Assembly (NCBI GenBank): GCA_937899075.1
Contig: CALDJX010000668.1
Coordinates: 1-36,817, forward strand
Length of the DNA: 36,817 nt
Direction of reading: 5' to 3'
Origin: an uncultured Planctomyces sp.
Lineage (GTDB): Bacteria > Planctomycetota > Planctomycetia > Planctomycetales > Planctomycetaceae
Below are positions 8,415 to 16,717 of this stretch, piece by piece (within the stretch, counting starts at the first letter, position 1; every line of letters starts with the position of its first letter). The translations under genes were made by a program, and so were the position numbers. The notes beneath the pieces are model-generated. The model was not told the DNA's origin and did no database searches. It saw only the letters and a program-made list of their open reading frames with translations.

Positions 8415-8804
8415 ATGGCCAGACCACAGGCGAAGGAATTGACGGAGCGCGAGCTGGTTGTGATGCGGGCCTTCTGGGATGAAGGCTCCGGAACGGCGGA
8501 CGAGGCTCGGCAGCGACTGGCTGATGCCGGTGTCGAGCTGGCGTACGTCACGGTGGCCAACGTCGTGCGAGGCCTGGAAGACAAGGGCTTTCTGAAGCAG
8601 CTCAATAAGTCTCGCCCGTTTCAATATCGAGCGGCACGATCGTTTGAAGATGTTTCCAAACGGCTCGTCGGCGATCTGGTTGAACGATTGTTTGACGGCT
8701 CGAGACAGAAACTGCTGGTACAGGTTCTGGACAAGCGACGGCTGTCGAAGACCGAACGTGAATTCCTCAAACAGATCCTCGTGGATCAGGGAGAGGACGC
8801 ATGA
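8415..8804 (+). CDS. BlaI/MecI/CopY family transcriptional repressor
   Basis: The ATG at 8415 follows an excellent ribosome site (AAGGAGGGTG), giving 129 residues; an in-frame start at 8358 would add 19 unlikely residues. The N-terminal winged helix is typical (LTERELVVMRAFWDEG, then YVTVANVVRGLEDKGFLKQL), and the C-terminal part is the dimerisation helix region. Proteins of this family repress an operon until a partner M56 protease triggers their cleavage. The next gene is such a protease and overlaps by ATGA, so this is a repressor/sensor pair. A dyad just upstream is the likely operator. Confidence 0.93.
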   Translation: MARPQAKELTERELVVMRAFWDEGSGTADEARQRLADAGVELAYVTVANVVRGLEDKGFLKQLNKSRPFQYRAARSFEDVSKRLVGDLVERLFDGSRQKLLVQVLDKRRLSKTEREFLKQILVDQGEDA

Positions 8805-10876
8805 ATTCGATCGATTTACTACTCAGTCTTGCCCGAGTCACCGCCGTCGGACTGCTGACCATCGTTGCCGGTTATTGGCTGCTCCGTCGTCGGCCTGACA
8901 TTGTTCCAGGACTTTCGCTGGCCGGACTGCTGTGTGGCTGCGTGCTTCTCGCCGTTTCCGGAGTCGACTTGCCGACAATCCTGGAATCACCGATTCCAGT
9001 GGATCAGTCAGCCGTCAATGAAATTGTCCGCGATGCCGGGGAAATGACACCGGACAAGGTAGCCGCGGCCAACGCTGGCATATCGCTGGCAGGAGTTCAC
9101 GCGTTTCTTAGAAACCTCGACGCGGCTGATGCAGGAGCCATGTCCAGTTCAGGCTTTAGCGTGCTGACAGTACTCGGAGCACTTATCGCACTGGCGTTCT
9201 TCCGTATTCTCTTCGGACTGGTCGCCACGTTCCGATTTCACAAACAAAGCACCGTCGTCACCGGCGAACGCTTGCAGAAACTGCTATCCGCGTTCGACAA
9301 AAAAATCGAAAGCGTGGACGAATTGAAGTTTCGCGTTTCTGCACAGGCTCACGCTCCCTGCGTTACGGCGATCAATCGGCGCTGCATCTATCTCCCTGAA
9401 GATTGGCGAGACTATTCCGACGACGAACTCACGGCATCGGTCGTGCATGAACTTGGTCACCTGACCCGTGACGACGCGAGGTGGCGATTGCTTGCTCAAA
9501 TCGCAACAGCCTTTCAGGTCTTCCATCCGCTGTCGCACGGTCTGCTCCGTCAGTTAGTGATCGCTCAGGAACTATCTGCCGACCGATGGGCAGCCAACAC
9601 CGTCGGCCGCAAAAGATTCGTCCGTGGAATTTGTCAGTTAGCACTACGACTTGACAATGCTGCCCTTCCGCGACGCTCCCAGGGAATCGGGATGTCGCAC
9701 TCTTCTTCATTTCTGATCAGGAGGATCAAAATGCTTCGCAATGGAATGCCTGCGTTTAATGGAACGACTCATTGGATCGCGAAACGGTCCGCCACGCTGG
9801 CGGTCATGGCGGTCGCTGTTGTGGCTGCTTCATGGTCGTTGTCGGCCGAGGAACCGATTCGCGTTGCCACTAGAATCACTGATGCCCCCTCTTCGAAGCT
9901 CACAGAAGACGAGGCCAAACTCTGGAGCATACTGCCCGGAAGAACTGGCTATTGGTCACTCAATGTCAAAGCAGCTTTGGAGCATCAGGTCATCGGGCCA
10001 ATGCTCAGCGGGGCGGATGCAACACTCCTCACCGCCGGCTGGATGATGATTGCAAACGATGATGCCCGAGACAGTCGAGCAGAACTCGGCTTATCGATTC
10101 ATAATATTTCGAGACTTTCTGGAAGTGTGAAGATGGTCACCAAGATGCTCGAAAACGACGAAACCGACAAAAAGTACCACATGTCGGTGGGGTCGGATGA
10201 ATTCATCATGACAATGCGTCGCGACGTGGACTGGTCGATGGTTGCGGCCGCTCTCCCGGAAGATCGGCTTGATGCTGGCATCCGAGGTTTGATTGGTCCC
10301 GACTTCCCGAAAGAAGGTGCTGAAAAAATCGCCGATCAGAATACATTCAGCGACTTCTTTGCACTGCAATCGGATCCACGCCGTTTCATCCTCAAGCAGG
10401 AATCCGATGAAGAATCGCCACCGACCGCACAAGTCATCAAGTCATTGTGGAAAGACTTCGGAGGCGAAATTGCAACATCAGTTATCCGGTTACCGACCAT
10501 GATTGGCCCCACTAAAACGCGAATGCAGGAACTGATGCATACGCTGCACGAAGCCGCTGAATACGAAGTTATCAGCTTCGATGTCGCAGACTCCCCCGAA
10601 CAAGTTAGATTGAGATTCGGGCTGACGCCGAGCAAAGGAACGAAGGCAAAAGACCTCCTTGCAACGACATCCGCAGTGATTCAGCGTGGAATCGAAGAAC
10701 AAACACAGGAAGCCGCTGCATCAAATGAAGCACTCGACGCTGCCGACGTTGAATTGTTCCGGTTCATGAAATCAACACAACTGGAAATTCGCCGTTCATC
10801 CGACCCGGCTCTGCCGAGTGTCGTGATACTGGAAGGCGACATCGACCCTCGCATTTTATTGGGTGAAATCGACTGA
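8801..10876 (+). CDS. M56 family (BlaR1-like) membrane metallopeptidase with novel C-terminal domain
   Basis: A 691-residue membrane protein. Helices lie near residues 10-28, 36-53, 116-141 and 328-348. The protease core has HELGH at 216-220 (zinc-binding HExxH) and ELSAD at 257-261 (third zinc ligand Glu257), the M56 signature. In BlaR1 and MecR1 the last domain is a penicillin-binding sensor; here the roughly 340 residues after the fourth helix show no SxxK, SxN or KTG motifs and match no family I recognise. The signal sensed is therefore unknown and probably not a beta-lactam. It is co-translated with the BlaI-type repressor upstream. A large hairpin follows the stop. Confidence 0.88.
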   Translation: MNSIDLLLSLARVTAVGLLTIVAGYWLLRRRPDIVPGLSLAGLLCGCVLLAVSGVDLPTILESPIPVDQSAVNEIVRDAGEMTPDKVAAANAGISLAGVHAFLRNLDAADAGAMSSSGFSVLTVLGALIALAFFRILFGLVATFRFHKQSTVVTGERLQKLLSAFDKKIESVDELKFRVSAQAHAPCVTAINRRCIYLPEDWRDYSDDELTASVVHELGHLTRDDARWRLLAQIATAFQVFHPLSHGLLRQLVIAQELSADRWAANTVGRKRFVRGICQLALRLDNAALPRRSQGIGMSHSSSFLIRRIKMLRNGMPAFNGTTHWIAKRSATLAVMAVAVVAASWSLSAEEPIRVATRITDAPSSKLTEDEAKLWSILPGRTGYWSLNVKAALEHQVIGPMLSGADATLLTAGWMMIANDDARDSRAELGLSIHNISRLSGSVKMVTKMLENDETDKKYHMSVGSDEFIMTMRRDVDWSMVAAALPEDRLDAGIRGLIGPDFPKEGAEKIADQNTFSDFFALQSDPRRFILKQESDEESPPTAQVIKSLWKDFGGEIATSVIRLPTMIGPTKTRMQELMHTLHEAAEYEVISFDVADSPEQVRLRFGLTPSKGTKAKDLLATTSAVIQRGIEEQTQEAAASNEALDAADVELFRFMKSTQLEIRRSSDPALPSVVILEGDIDPRILLGEID

Positions 10877-10880
10877 GTCT

Positions 10881-10938
10881 GTATTCTCAACGTCGAACGA
10901 CGTTGCCGAATCGCGGCAGCGTCGTTCGGCTTGAATAC
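10881..10938. terminator. Large dyad between convergent genes
   Basis: CGAACGACGTTGCCG (10894-10908) pairs with 10914-10928 with one G:T, around a 5-base loop; outer arms GTATTC and GAATAC (10881-10886, 10933-10938) also match. An alternative fold AACGTCG-aa-CGACGTT exists inside it. It separates the M56 gene from the converging sulfatase gene, a suitable place for a bidirectional terminator, but there is no clear T-run, so a dispersed repeat is also possible. Confidence 0.5.
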
Positions 10939-10959
10939 ATCGCTAAGGCCACTCCGCCT

Positions 10960-12357
10960 TTACATCGGAGCGATGCGTTTTGAGCCGACGTCGGTTGTCT
11001 GCATGACGTGCGAGTTGAAGCTCTTCCAGATCAGCTCGTTGCGGACGTCGGCGAATTCGGGATTGTCCCACAGGTCGTTGAATTCCCAGGGATCAGACTT
11101 CAGATCGTAGAGTTCGCCGAGCTGCTGATCGTGGTAAACCGTCAGTTTGTACTGCTCATCGCGATACATCGTGGCGTAGCTTCCGGGTCCGCCCGTGAAA
11201 AATGGGTCGAGCGCTTCGAAGTACTCGCAGCGGACGGCATCACGAAGTTTGTCGCCGTCCTCTTGACCTCGCAGAACCGGCAACAGGCTGTTGCCCTGGA
11301 AGTAGTCGGGAATCTCGACGCCGCAGAGATCCAGAATCGTCGCGGACATGTCGAGCAGTTCGACCAGCCCGTCGCACTGCACGTTCTGCTGAAACTGCCC
11401 CGGCCATGAGAAGATCAGCGGCACGCGCACAAGGCCTTCGTAGAAGCGGCAGCCTTTGAACATCAGGCCGTGATCGCCGAGTGTTTCACCATGATCGCTA
11501 GTGAAAATGATGACGGTGTTGTCTCGCTGCCCGGTCTTGTCGAGGCATTCCAGGACTCGTGCAAACTGATCGTCGATCAACGCGATCATCGCGTAGTACT
11601 TCGCTTGGGCGTCCTTTGCGTTGTGTTCTTCGGGTGTTTTGATTTCATCCTGGAAGTCGACGTTGGCAAACTTTGCCTGGTGTTCAAGATCGCTTTCCTG
11701 AAAGTAGGGGCCGGGCATGTCTTCCGCTTTGAACTCGTCAGCGTACGACTTTGGTGGAATGAACGGCGGGTGCGGATCGTAAATGTTGACGTTGAGCAAC
11801 CACGGCTGATCGCGTTGGCGTGAAATGAACTCGATGGCCCGCTCCGATGCCCAGGTTGTTTGATGCAGTTCGGCGGGCACTCGTTCTTTGCTGTCGCGCA
11901 GTGCGTTCAGGTCGGCTCCTTTGGCACGAACCCAGTCAGCGTAGTCGTGCGTTCCCTCGGGCCAGTCATCGCGGGGAGCGTGGCTGTGCCACCAGTCGTT
12001 GAAGCCATCGTCGAGCCGCGGTTCCGGGCGATGCCCGCCGCTGGTCAGATGAAACTTGCCGATCAGGCTGCAGTCATAACCAGCGTCGGCGATCAGTTTG
12101 CTGATTAACGGCGGCGAATCCGGAAACGTGTCGTTGCCGTTTCGCGTGTTGTGAACTCGGCTGGGGTACATGCCTGTCATGATGCTTGCGCGGCTGGGCG
12201 TGCAGATCGGGCTTTGGCAGTAGGCATGAGTAAACGCGACGCCTTCGCCAACGAGTGCGTCGATATTCGGCGTGCGAACGTGCTCGTTGCCTAAAGCTTT
12301 AATCGTGTCGAAGCGTTGCTGGTCGGTGCAGTACCACAGAATGTTTGGTCGAGTCAT
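10960..12357 (-). CDS. Sulfatase without signal peptide
   Basis: Starting at ATG 12357 the protein is 465 residues and begins MTRPNILWYCTDQQRFDTIK; an upstream in-frame start at 12396 adds only 13 polar residues. It is an alkaline-phosphatase-superfamily sulfatase: Asp and nearby residues in the first strand bind metal, and C52-T-P-S-R56 is the site where Cys becomes formylglycine. Further on TSDHGETLGDHG is the second metal-binding block. Unlike the other two sulfatases here it lacks any export signal, so it is probably cytosolic, like choline sulfatases or related hydrolases. The gene follows TctA by 64 bases on the same strand, with a hairpin between. Confidence 0.9.
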   Translation of the reverse strand: MTRPNILWYCTDQQRFDTIKALGNEHVRTPNIDALVGEGVAFTHAYCQSPICTPSRASIMTGMYPSRVHNTRNGNDTFPDSPPLISKLIADAGYDCSLIGKFHLTSGGHRPEPRLDDGFNDWWHSHAPRDDWPEGTHDYADWVRAKGADLNALRDSKERVPAELHQTTWASERAIEFISRQRDQPWLLNVNIYDPHPPFIPPKSYADEFKAEDMPGPYFQESDLEHQAKFANVDFQDEIKTPEEHNAKDAQAKYYAMIALIDDQFARVLECLDKTGQRDNTVIIFTSDHGETLGDHGLMFKGCRFYEGLVRVPLIFSWPGQFQQNVQCDGLVELLDMSATILDLCGVEIPDYFQGNSLLPVLRGQEDGDKLRDAVRCEYFEALDPFFTGGPGSYATMYRDEQYKLTVYHDQQLGELYDLKSDPWEFNDLWDNPEFADVRNELIWKSFNSHVMQTTDVGSKRIAPM

Positions 12358-12389
12358 GGTGCTTTGTGATTTCTTGAGAGACCTGCTGA

Positions 12390-12410
12390 TTCGCACCGTC
12401 GTCGTGCGAA
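12390..12410. other. Hairpin between tctA and the sulfatase gene
   Basis: TTCGCAC (12390-12396) and GTGCGAA (12404-12410) are a perfect 7-base stem with a 7-base loop, located 12 bases after the tctA stop as read on the minus strand. No T-run follows. It may weaken read-through into the sulfatase gene or stabilise the tctA message. Confidence 0.4.
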
Positions 12411-12421
12411 GATTTCGTTAA

Positions 12422-13918
12422 TCAGGACGTAACGGACGTCGGCATGTTAGCTCCACGACGTCGTTGAATCAGCGGAACGGCCAGCAGTACGACGCTGATT
12501 ACCAGAAATACTGCCGACATGGGCCGCGCAATTAATGGAAGATAACTTCCGCCTGACGCCATCAGTCCGGCGCAGAGATTCGTTTCGGCAACGGGCCCGA
12601 GCACAAATCCAATGACAAATGGAGCGAGTGGAATTCGAATCTTCTCCATCCCGAAGCCAACCAGCCCGAAGAGCAGCATCACCCAGACATCGAACATTCG
12701 ATTTCCGAGAGCGTAAGACCCGACCACGCAGAATGTCAGGATCACCGGAATGAGGAATGCTCTGGGAACATCCGTCAGACGGGCAATCTGTCGAACGGCC
12801 AGAACCAGGAAGCCGAACATGAAAAAGTTGGCGATGAAGTAAGTGCCCATGATCGTGTAGATCAATTCCGGGCTTTGCTTGAACAACAGCGGTCCAGGCT
12901 GCAGGCCGTGCAGGACGAGGGCTCCCAGAAGGATGGCATCGATCACGCTGCCGGGGATTCCCATCGCGACCAGCGGGATCAAAGCTCCGCCGACCGTCGC
13001 GTTGTTCGCCGATTCGGAGGCGATGATGCCTTCTTCACTGCCGTGTCCGAATTTCTCCGGCGTTTTCGAAAACGATTTCGCCGTTGAGTAGGCAGCGACC
13101 GATCCAATGTTTGCTCCGATACCCGGCAGAATGCCGATCCACGTTCCGATAACCGAAGACCGAAGCATGTTGACGGCGTGCAGTTTCCAGTCGGCTAGTG
13201 TGGGGAAGAGTTTCTGATTAGAGATAGGTATCTGCTCGATCGAATTGTCGCTTCGCAGCACGTCGTTGATCACCTGGCTGAGCGCGAACAGCCCGATCAA
13301 TACGGGCAGCAGTTTCAGGCCACCGTTCAGTTCTTCGAAACCAAGCGTCATACGCACTTCGCCCGTCGCCTCGGCGACCCCCGGCATCGCGCACAGAATT
13401 CCGAACATCCCCGAGAACAACGACGCACTCAATGACTTGCCGCCGACAGAGGCGATCAGCACCAGAGCCATCATGACCAGCGAAAAGAATTCGAACGGGC
13501 CAAACTTTGTCGACAACGCGGCCATTGGTTCTGAAAGAGCAATCAGAAAGAGCCATGACACAAGACCACCGGCGAATGACGCCATGATGCTCAGCGACAG
13601 CGCCCGTCCGGGTTGGCCGTCTTTCGCCATCGGGTAGCCGTCAAGCGTGGTCATCACCGAAGCCGGAGTACCAGGCATGCGGAGTAGCGTCGCCGTGATA
13701 AGTCCACCGCTGATTGAGCCGACATACATGCTCACGAGCAGAATCATCGCGTTGCCGGCGTCCATCGAGTACGTCAGCGGCAACGTCAGCGCGATCACCA
13801 TCGCACCGGTCAGTCCGGGAATGGCTCCGACGGTGATTCCAAGGCTGGTTCCGATGGCGATCAGAAACAATCCGGTTGGAGCAATCAGCAGTTGGATGGC
13901 TTGTTCGGTCGGTGTCAC
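12422..13918 (-). CDS. tctA: Tripartite tricarboxylate transporter, large membrane subunit TctA
   Basis: A 498-residue, strongly hydrophobic protein with about 11-12 membrane segments. The family signatures are clear: GITVGAIPGLTGAMVIALTL near the N-terminus, the LLRMPGTPASVMTTLDGYPM block, and the repeated half GIGANIGSVAAYSTAK followed by ALIPLVAMGIPGSVIDAIL. TctA forms the permease channel of TTT secondary transporters, which take up citrate and other organic acids delivered by a periplasmic binding protein and need the small subunit TctB. Here the binding protein and TctB are encoded as one fused gene 35 bases upstream, so the full transporter is present in two genes. Confidence 0.95.
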   Translation of the reverse strand: MTPTEQAIQLLIAPTGLFLIAIGTSLGITVGAIPGLTGAMVIALTLPLTYSMDAGNAMILLVSMYVGSISGGLITATLLRMPGTPASVMTTLDGYPMAKDGQPGRALSLSIMASFAGGLVSWLFLIALSEPMAALSTKFGPFEFFSLVMMALVLIASVGGKSLSASLFSGMFGILCAMPGVAEATGEVRMTLGFEELNGGLKLLPVLIGLFALSQVINDVLRSDNSIEQIPISNQKLFPTLADWKLHAVNMLRSSVIGTWIGILPGIGANIGSVAAYSTAKSFSKTPEKFGHGSEEGIIASESANNATVGGALIPLVAMGIPGSVIDAILLGALVLHGLQPGPLLFKQSPELIYTIMGTYFIANFFMFGFLVLAVRQIARLTDVPRAFLIPVILTFCVVGSYALGNRMFDVWVMLLFGLVGFGMEKIRIPLAPFVIGFVLGPVAETNLCAGLMASGGSYLPLIARPMSAVFLVISVVLLAVPLIQRRRGANMPTSVTS

Positions 13919-13953
13919 AATGATTCGTTCTACTACGCGATAAGTTGTTCGTT

Positions 13954-15279
13954 CTACGGCAGGTCAGTGACAACAATTTTCGTCAGAACAAACTGCACGC
14001 CGAAAGCGACCAGCAGCGACGTTTCGACAAGGATCAGAGCGTGTGACCGTTTGTGCTGGCTGAGCAGGAATCCGCCGCAGAGAATGAACACCACCGTCGC
14101 CCAGACGAATGGCACTCCGTATTGCATGGCGAAGACGTAGGCCGCGGTCGCTATCAGGAGACCGACAGTTCGCATCGTCGCGGGCGAGTCCTTTGGCGTG
14201 GCTGTGACGGTCGGGCTGTCGTTCGCGGGGCGTCGACGTTCCACAATCATCGCCACAACACAGACGACGAGTGCCCAGCCAACGCCCGATGGAATGTCAG
14301 GAACGTCTGGTTTCTTTTGCTCTCCGACTTTTTGTGCGGCCGCAACCTGTTTGTCGATGTAATCCGCAAATTCCTGCCCCTGCAGAAAGCTCGGCTCCAT
14401 CTTCAGTTCAGCCAGTCGTTCGCGAACGTGCTCCGTCTGCATGGCCTTTTTCAGAACGCCAGCGATGTACTCGCTGCATTGTTTCGGAGTGCCCTTGGGA
14501 AACCACCAGTAATGACGGTTTGAGTCAACAACGTTGATCCCCTGTTCGAGCGCCGTCGGAACTTCGGGCAACGCGTCGCAGCGTTCTTCTCCGAGGTACG
14601 CGACAGCTCGAATTCCCTGCGACTCAAAACTGAGGTACTCGGAAACTGAAAACGACGAGACCTCAATGTGGTCACCGACGAGTTTCTGCACGCGATCTGC
14701 GCCGTCGCCTGACTGAGTGTATCGAAACTTCGCGCCCTCAAACGCCTGTTCTAACTTGAGGCCGGCGAAGTGTGTCGGAGCACCAAGATTCACGCCGTTC
14801 GTTACCGTGTCCGGTTTCTGTTGACACTCTTCGAGCAACTGAGTCAGCGTCTCGAAACGCGACGAATCTTTCACGACGACGACCATCCCGATCTCGCCAG
14901 TCGACGCGACCGGCTCGAAGGCCTCGGGACCGTAGTTGACCTTGCCCGAGTACCTCGCCGTGATAATCGCATCGTGCAGCAGCAGCAGCGTGTACCCATC
15001 CGGTTTCGCATCACGGACGTAGCGACTGCCAATCGTCGCGCTGCCTCCGGGCCGGTTAATAATCACAAACGGCTGAGGCAGCAGTCCCGCCTCGTCAATT
15101 CCGAGTTTGATAATCCGCCCGAACGTGTCACTGCCTCCGCCCGGCCCGAACGGAACGACAAGCTTGATCGGCCGCGCCGGATAGACGCCCCCATCGCTCC
15201 CCGAGTTCCCCCCGAGACACGCCACCATCAAGGCAACAATCGCGAAACACGCAAGAAAATGTCCGATAATTCGCTTCAT
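13954..15279 (-). CDS. TctC-type binding protein fused to TctB-type membrane subunit
   Basis: One 441-residue chain. Residues 4-20 are hydrophobic and end in LMVAC, a loose lipobox with Cys21. Residues about 32-325 are a TctC/Bug-type solute-binding domain (ARPIKLVVPFGPGGGSDTFG, then NRPGGSATIGSRYVRDAKPD). From residue 331 the chain turns into four membrane segments (about 333-347, 372-387, 390-407, 415-434) resembling TctB. Positive clusters ERRRP and SQHKRSH fall where cytoplasmic loops would be if the binding domain is periplasmic. TctC and TctB are usually separate proteins; canonical TctB is longer at its N-terminus, so the binding domain seems to replace its first helix or follow it. 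TctA is next downstream. A run of ten G lies just upstream. Confidence 0.9.
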   Translation of the reverse strand: MKRIIGHFLACFAIVALMVACLGGNSGSDGGVYPARPIKLVVPFGPGGGSDTFGRIIKLGIDEAGLLPQPFVIINRPGGSATIGSRYVRDAKPDGYTLLLLHDAIITARYSGKVNYGPEAFEPVASTGEIGMVVVVKDSSRFETLTQLLEECQQKPDTVTNGVNLGAPTHFAGLKLEQAFEGAKFRYTQSGDGADRVQKLVGDHIEVSSFSVSEYLSFESQGIRAVAYLGEERCDALPEVPTALEQGINVVDSNRHYWWFPKGTPKQCSEYIAGVLKKAMQTEHVRERLAELKMEPSFLQGQEFADYIDKQVAAAQKVGEQKKPDVPDIPSGVGWALVVCVVAMIVERRRPANDSPTVTATPKDSPATMRTVGLLIATAAYVFAMQYGVPFVWATVVFILCGGFLLSQHKRSHALILVETSLLVAFGVQFVLTKIVVTDLP

Positions 15280-15314
15280 GGCGGGGCTTTACGAGTTCCA
15301 GTGCCGAGCCTGAC

Positions 15315-15324
15315 GGGGGGGGGG
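15315..15324. repeat. Homopolymer of ten G upstream of the TctC-TctB gene
   Basis: The plus strand shows ten consecutive G (C on the coding strand), 36 bases before the start codon of the fused binding protein. Such tracts can change length by slippage and alter expression when they sit in a promoter or leader. It may equally be a sequencing or assembly artefact. The surrounding 98-base gap separates the purine permease stop from this gene. Confidence 0.7.
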
Positions 15325-15377
15325 ATTCACAGGGCAGGGAATCTATCGAGGAATCCCGTGGATCGCGACCTTGGCCA

Positions 15378-16709
15378 CTATTCTGTCCACAGAAACGCGA
15401 TGGCAAAGACGGCAGCAGCAGGGTAGAGCAGCGGATGAACTTCTCGAATTCGAAGCGTGACCACCCGCATCGCGACGAACGTCAGCAGGCCGTAGCCGAT
15501 TCCGTGCGAGATTGAATACGTCAGCGGAATCAGCAGCAGCGTTACGAATGCCGGGATGCCGATGTCGGGCTTTGTGAATTCGATCTTTGTGATCGACTCG
15601 GCCATCAGAAAGCCGACGACGATCAATGCCGGAGCCGTTGCCGCTGCGGGCAGTAGGGCAACGAGCGGCGCTGCAAAAATACAGAGCAGAAAGAGAACTC
15701 CGACGACGACCGAGTGCAGACCGGTTCGGGCTCCTTCCGAAACGCCAGATGCGGATTCAATGTAACTGGTGACGGAGCTGACACCGAAGAAGCCTCCGAC
15801 CGCGGCGCTTGCTGAGTCGACTGCGAGGATTCGTCGCAGGGCGATGACACGATTCTGATCGTCTTTGACGTTTGCCTGGTCGCCGATTGCGGTCACCGTT
15901 CCCAGCGTGTCGAAAAAATCGACCATCAGCAGAGTTAGCAGCAACGGTAAAAATTCGAGCTGCAAAGCCGCCATGACATCCGCCTGCCCGACGAGCTGAC
16001 TCACATCGGCGAAGCTCGGCAAAGAAAACAGTGAGACCGCCGTTGCTGTGTCTTCCGGAGTTGATTCCGTGCCCGTTGTGAAATGCAAAGCCACTCCACA
16101 GACGGCGATTCCGATCAGAATGGCGCCGGGAATTTTTCGTGCCAATAGCACTCCGGTCAGGACAACGCCGCCGAGCGAAATCAAGACGGAAGGATTACTG
16201 AACGATCCAGGAGCAAGCGGCGGGACCGGCATTCCCGAAGAGGTGACAATGCCGGCGTTGACGCAACCGATCAGCGCTACGAACAGGCCGATGCCTGCTG
16301 CCATCGCTCGACGAAGATCGATCGGGATTGCGTCGAGCATCGCTTCGCGCAGCCCTGCCGCGACGAGTGCCAGGATGATCAATCCGTCAAGAACGACGAG
16401 CCCCATCGCAGCCTGCCACGACCCCATCGCCGGCGCAGCGGTAAAGACAATAAACGCGTTGAGGCCCATGCCACTGGCGAGGGCCAGCGGAAAGTTGGCC
16501 ACCAGTCCCATTGCGATGCAGCAAATGCCAGCCGCCAGAGCCGTGCATATGATTGCTGGCTGAGTCGGAATTCCGGCGGCACTCAAAATTGCCGGATTTG
16601 CCGCGAGGATGTAAGCCATCGTCAGGAACGTCGCGACACCGCCGCGAACTTCTGTAGCGACGGAAGAATTACGTTCGGCGATTTGGAAGAATCGATTGAC
16701 CTGATTCAT
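15378..16709 (-). CDS. AzgA-type purine (NCS2) permease
   Basis: A 443-residue membrane protein with about 12 hydrophobic segments. The start of the chain (EVRGGVATFLTMAYILAANP) is the typical opening of AzgA-like guanine/hypoxanthine/adenine permeases, and LLMVDFFDTLGTVTAIGDQA is the other family block. These proteins import purine bases by proton symport. The start lies 8 bases after the stop of the membrane-anchored protein of the sigma-factor cluster, so it could be co-transcribed with that cluster. It is followed by the tripartite transporter genes on the same strand. Confidence 0.93.
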   Translation of the reverse strand: MNQVNRFFQIAERNSSVATEVRGGVATFLTMAYILAANPAILSAAGIPTQPAIICTALAAGICCIAMGLVANFPLALASGMGLNAFIVFTAAPAMGSWQAAMGLVVLDGLIILALVAAGLREAMLDAIPIDLRRAMAAGIGLFVALIGCVNAGIVTSSGMPVPPLAPGSFSNPSVLISLGGVVLTGVLLARKIPGAILIGIAVCGVALHFTTGTESTPEDTATAVSLFSLPSFADVSQLVGQADVMAALQLEFLPLLLTLLMVDFFDTLGTVTAIGDQANVKDDQNRVIALRRILAVDSASAAVGGFFGVSSVTSYIESASGVSEGARTGLHSVVVGVLFLLCIFAAPLVALLPAAATAPALIVVGFLMAESITKIEFTKPDIGIPAFVTLLLIPLTYSISHGIGYGLLTFVAMRVVTLRIREVHPLLYPAAAVFAIAFLWTE

Positions 16710-16717
16710 GAGTTTCT

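Noticed and set aside
8801-10876. Beta-lactam resistance sensor
   Set aside because: The penicillin-binding domain motifs of BlaR1 and MecR1 are absent, and the regulator alone does not imply resistance.
14770-15426. Long plus-strand frame antisense to the TctC-TctB gene
   Set aside because: Composition is typical of a shadow frame in GC-rich DNA; the opposite strand has clear family motifs.
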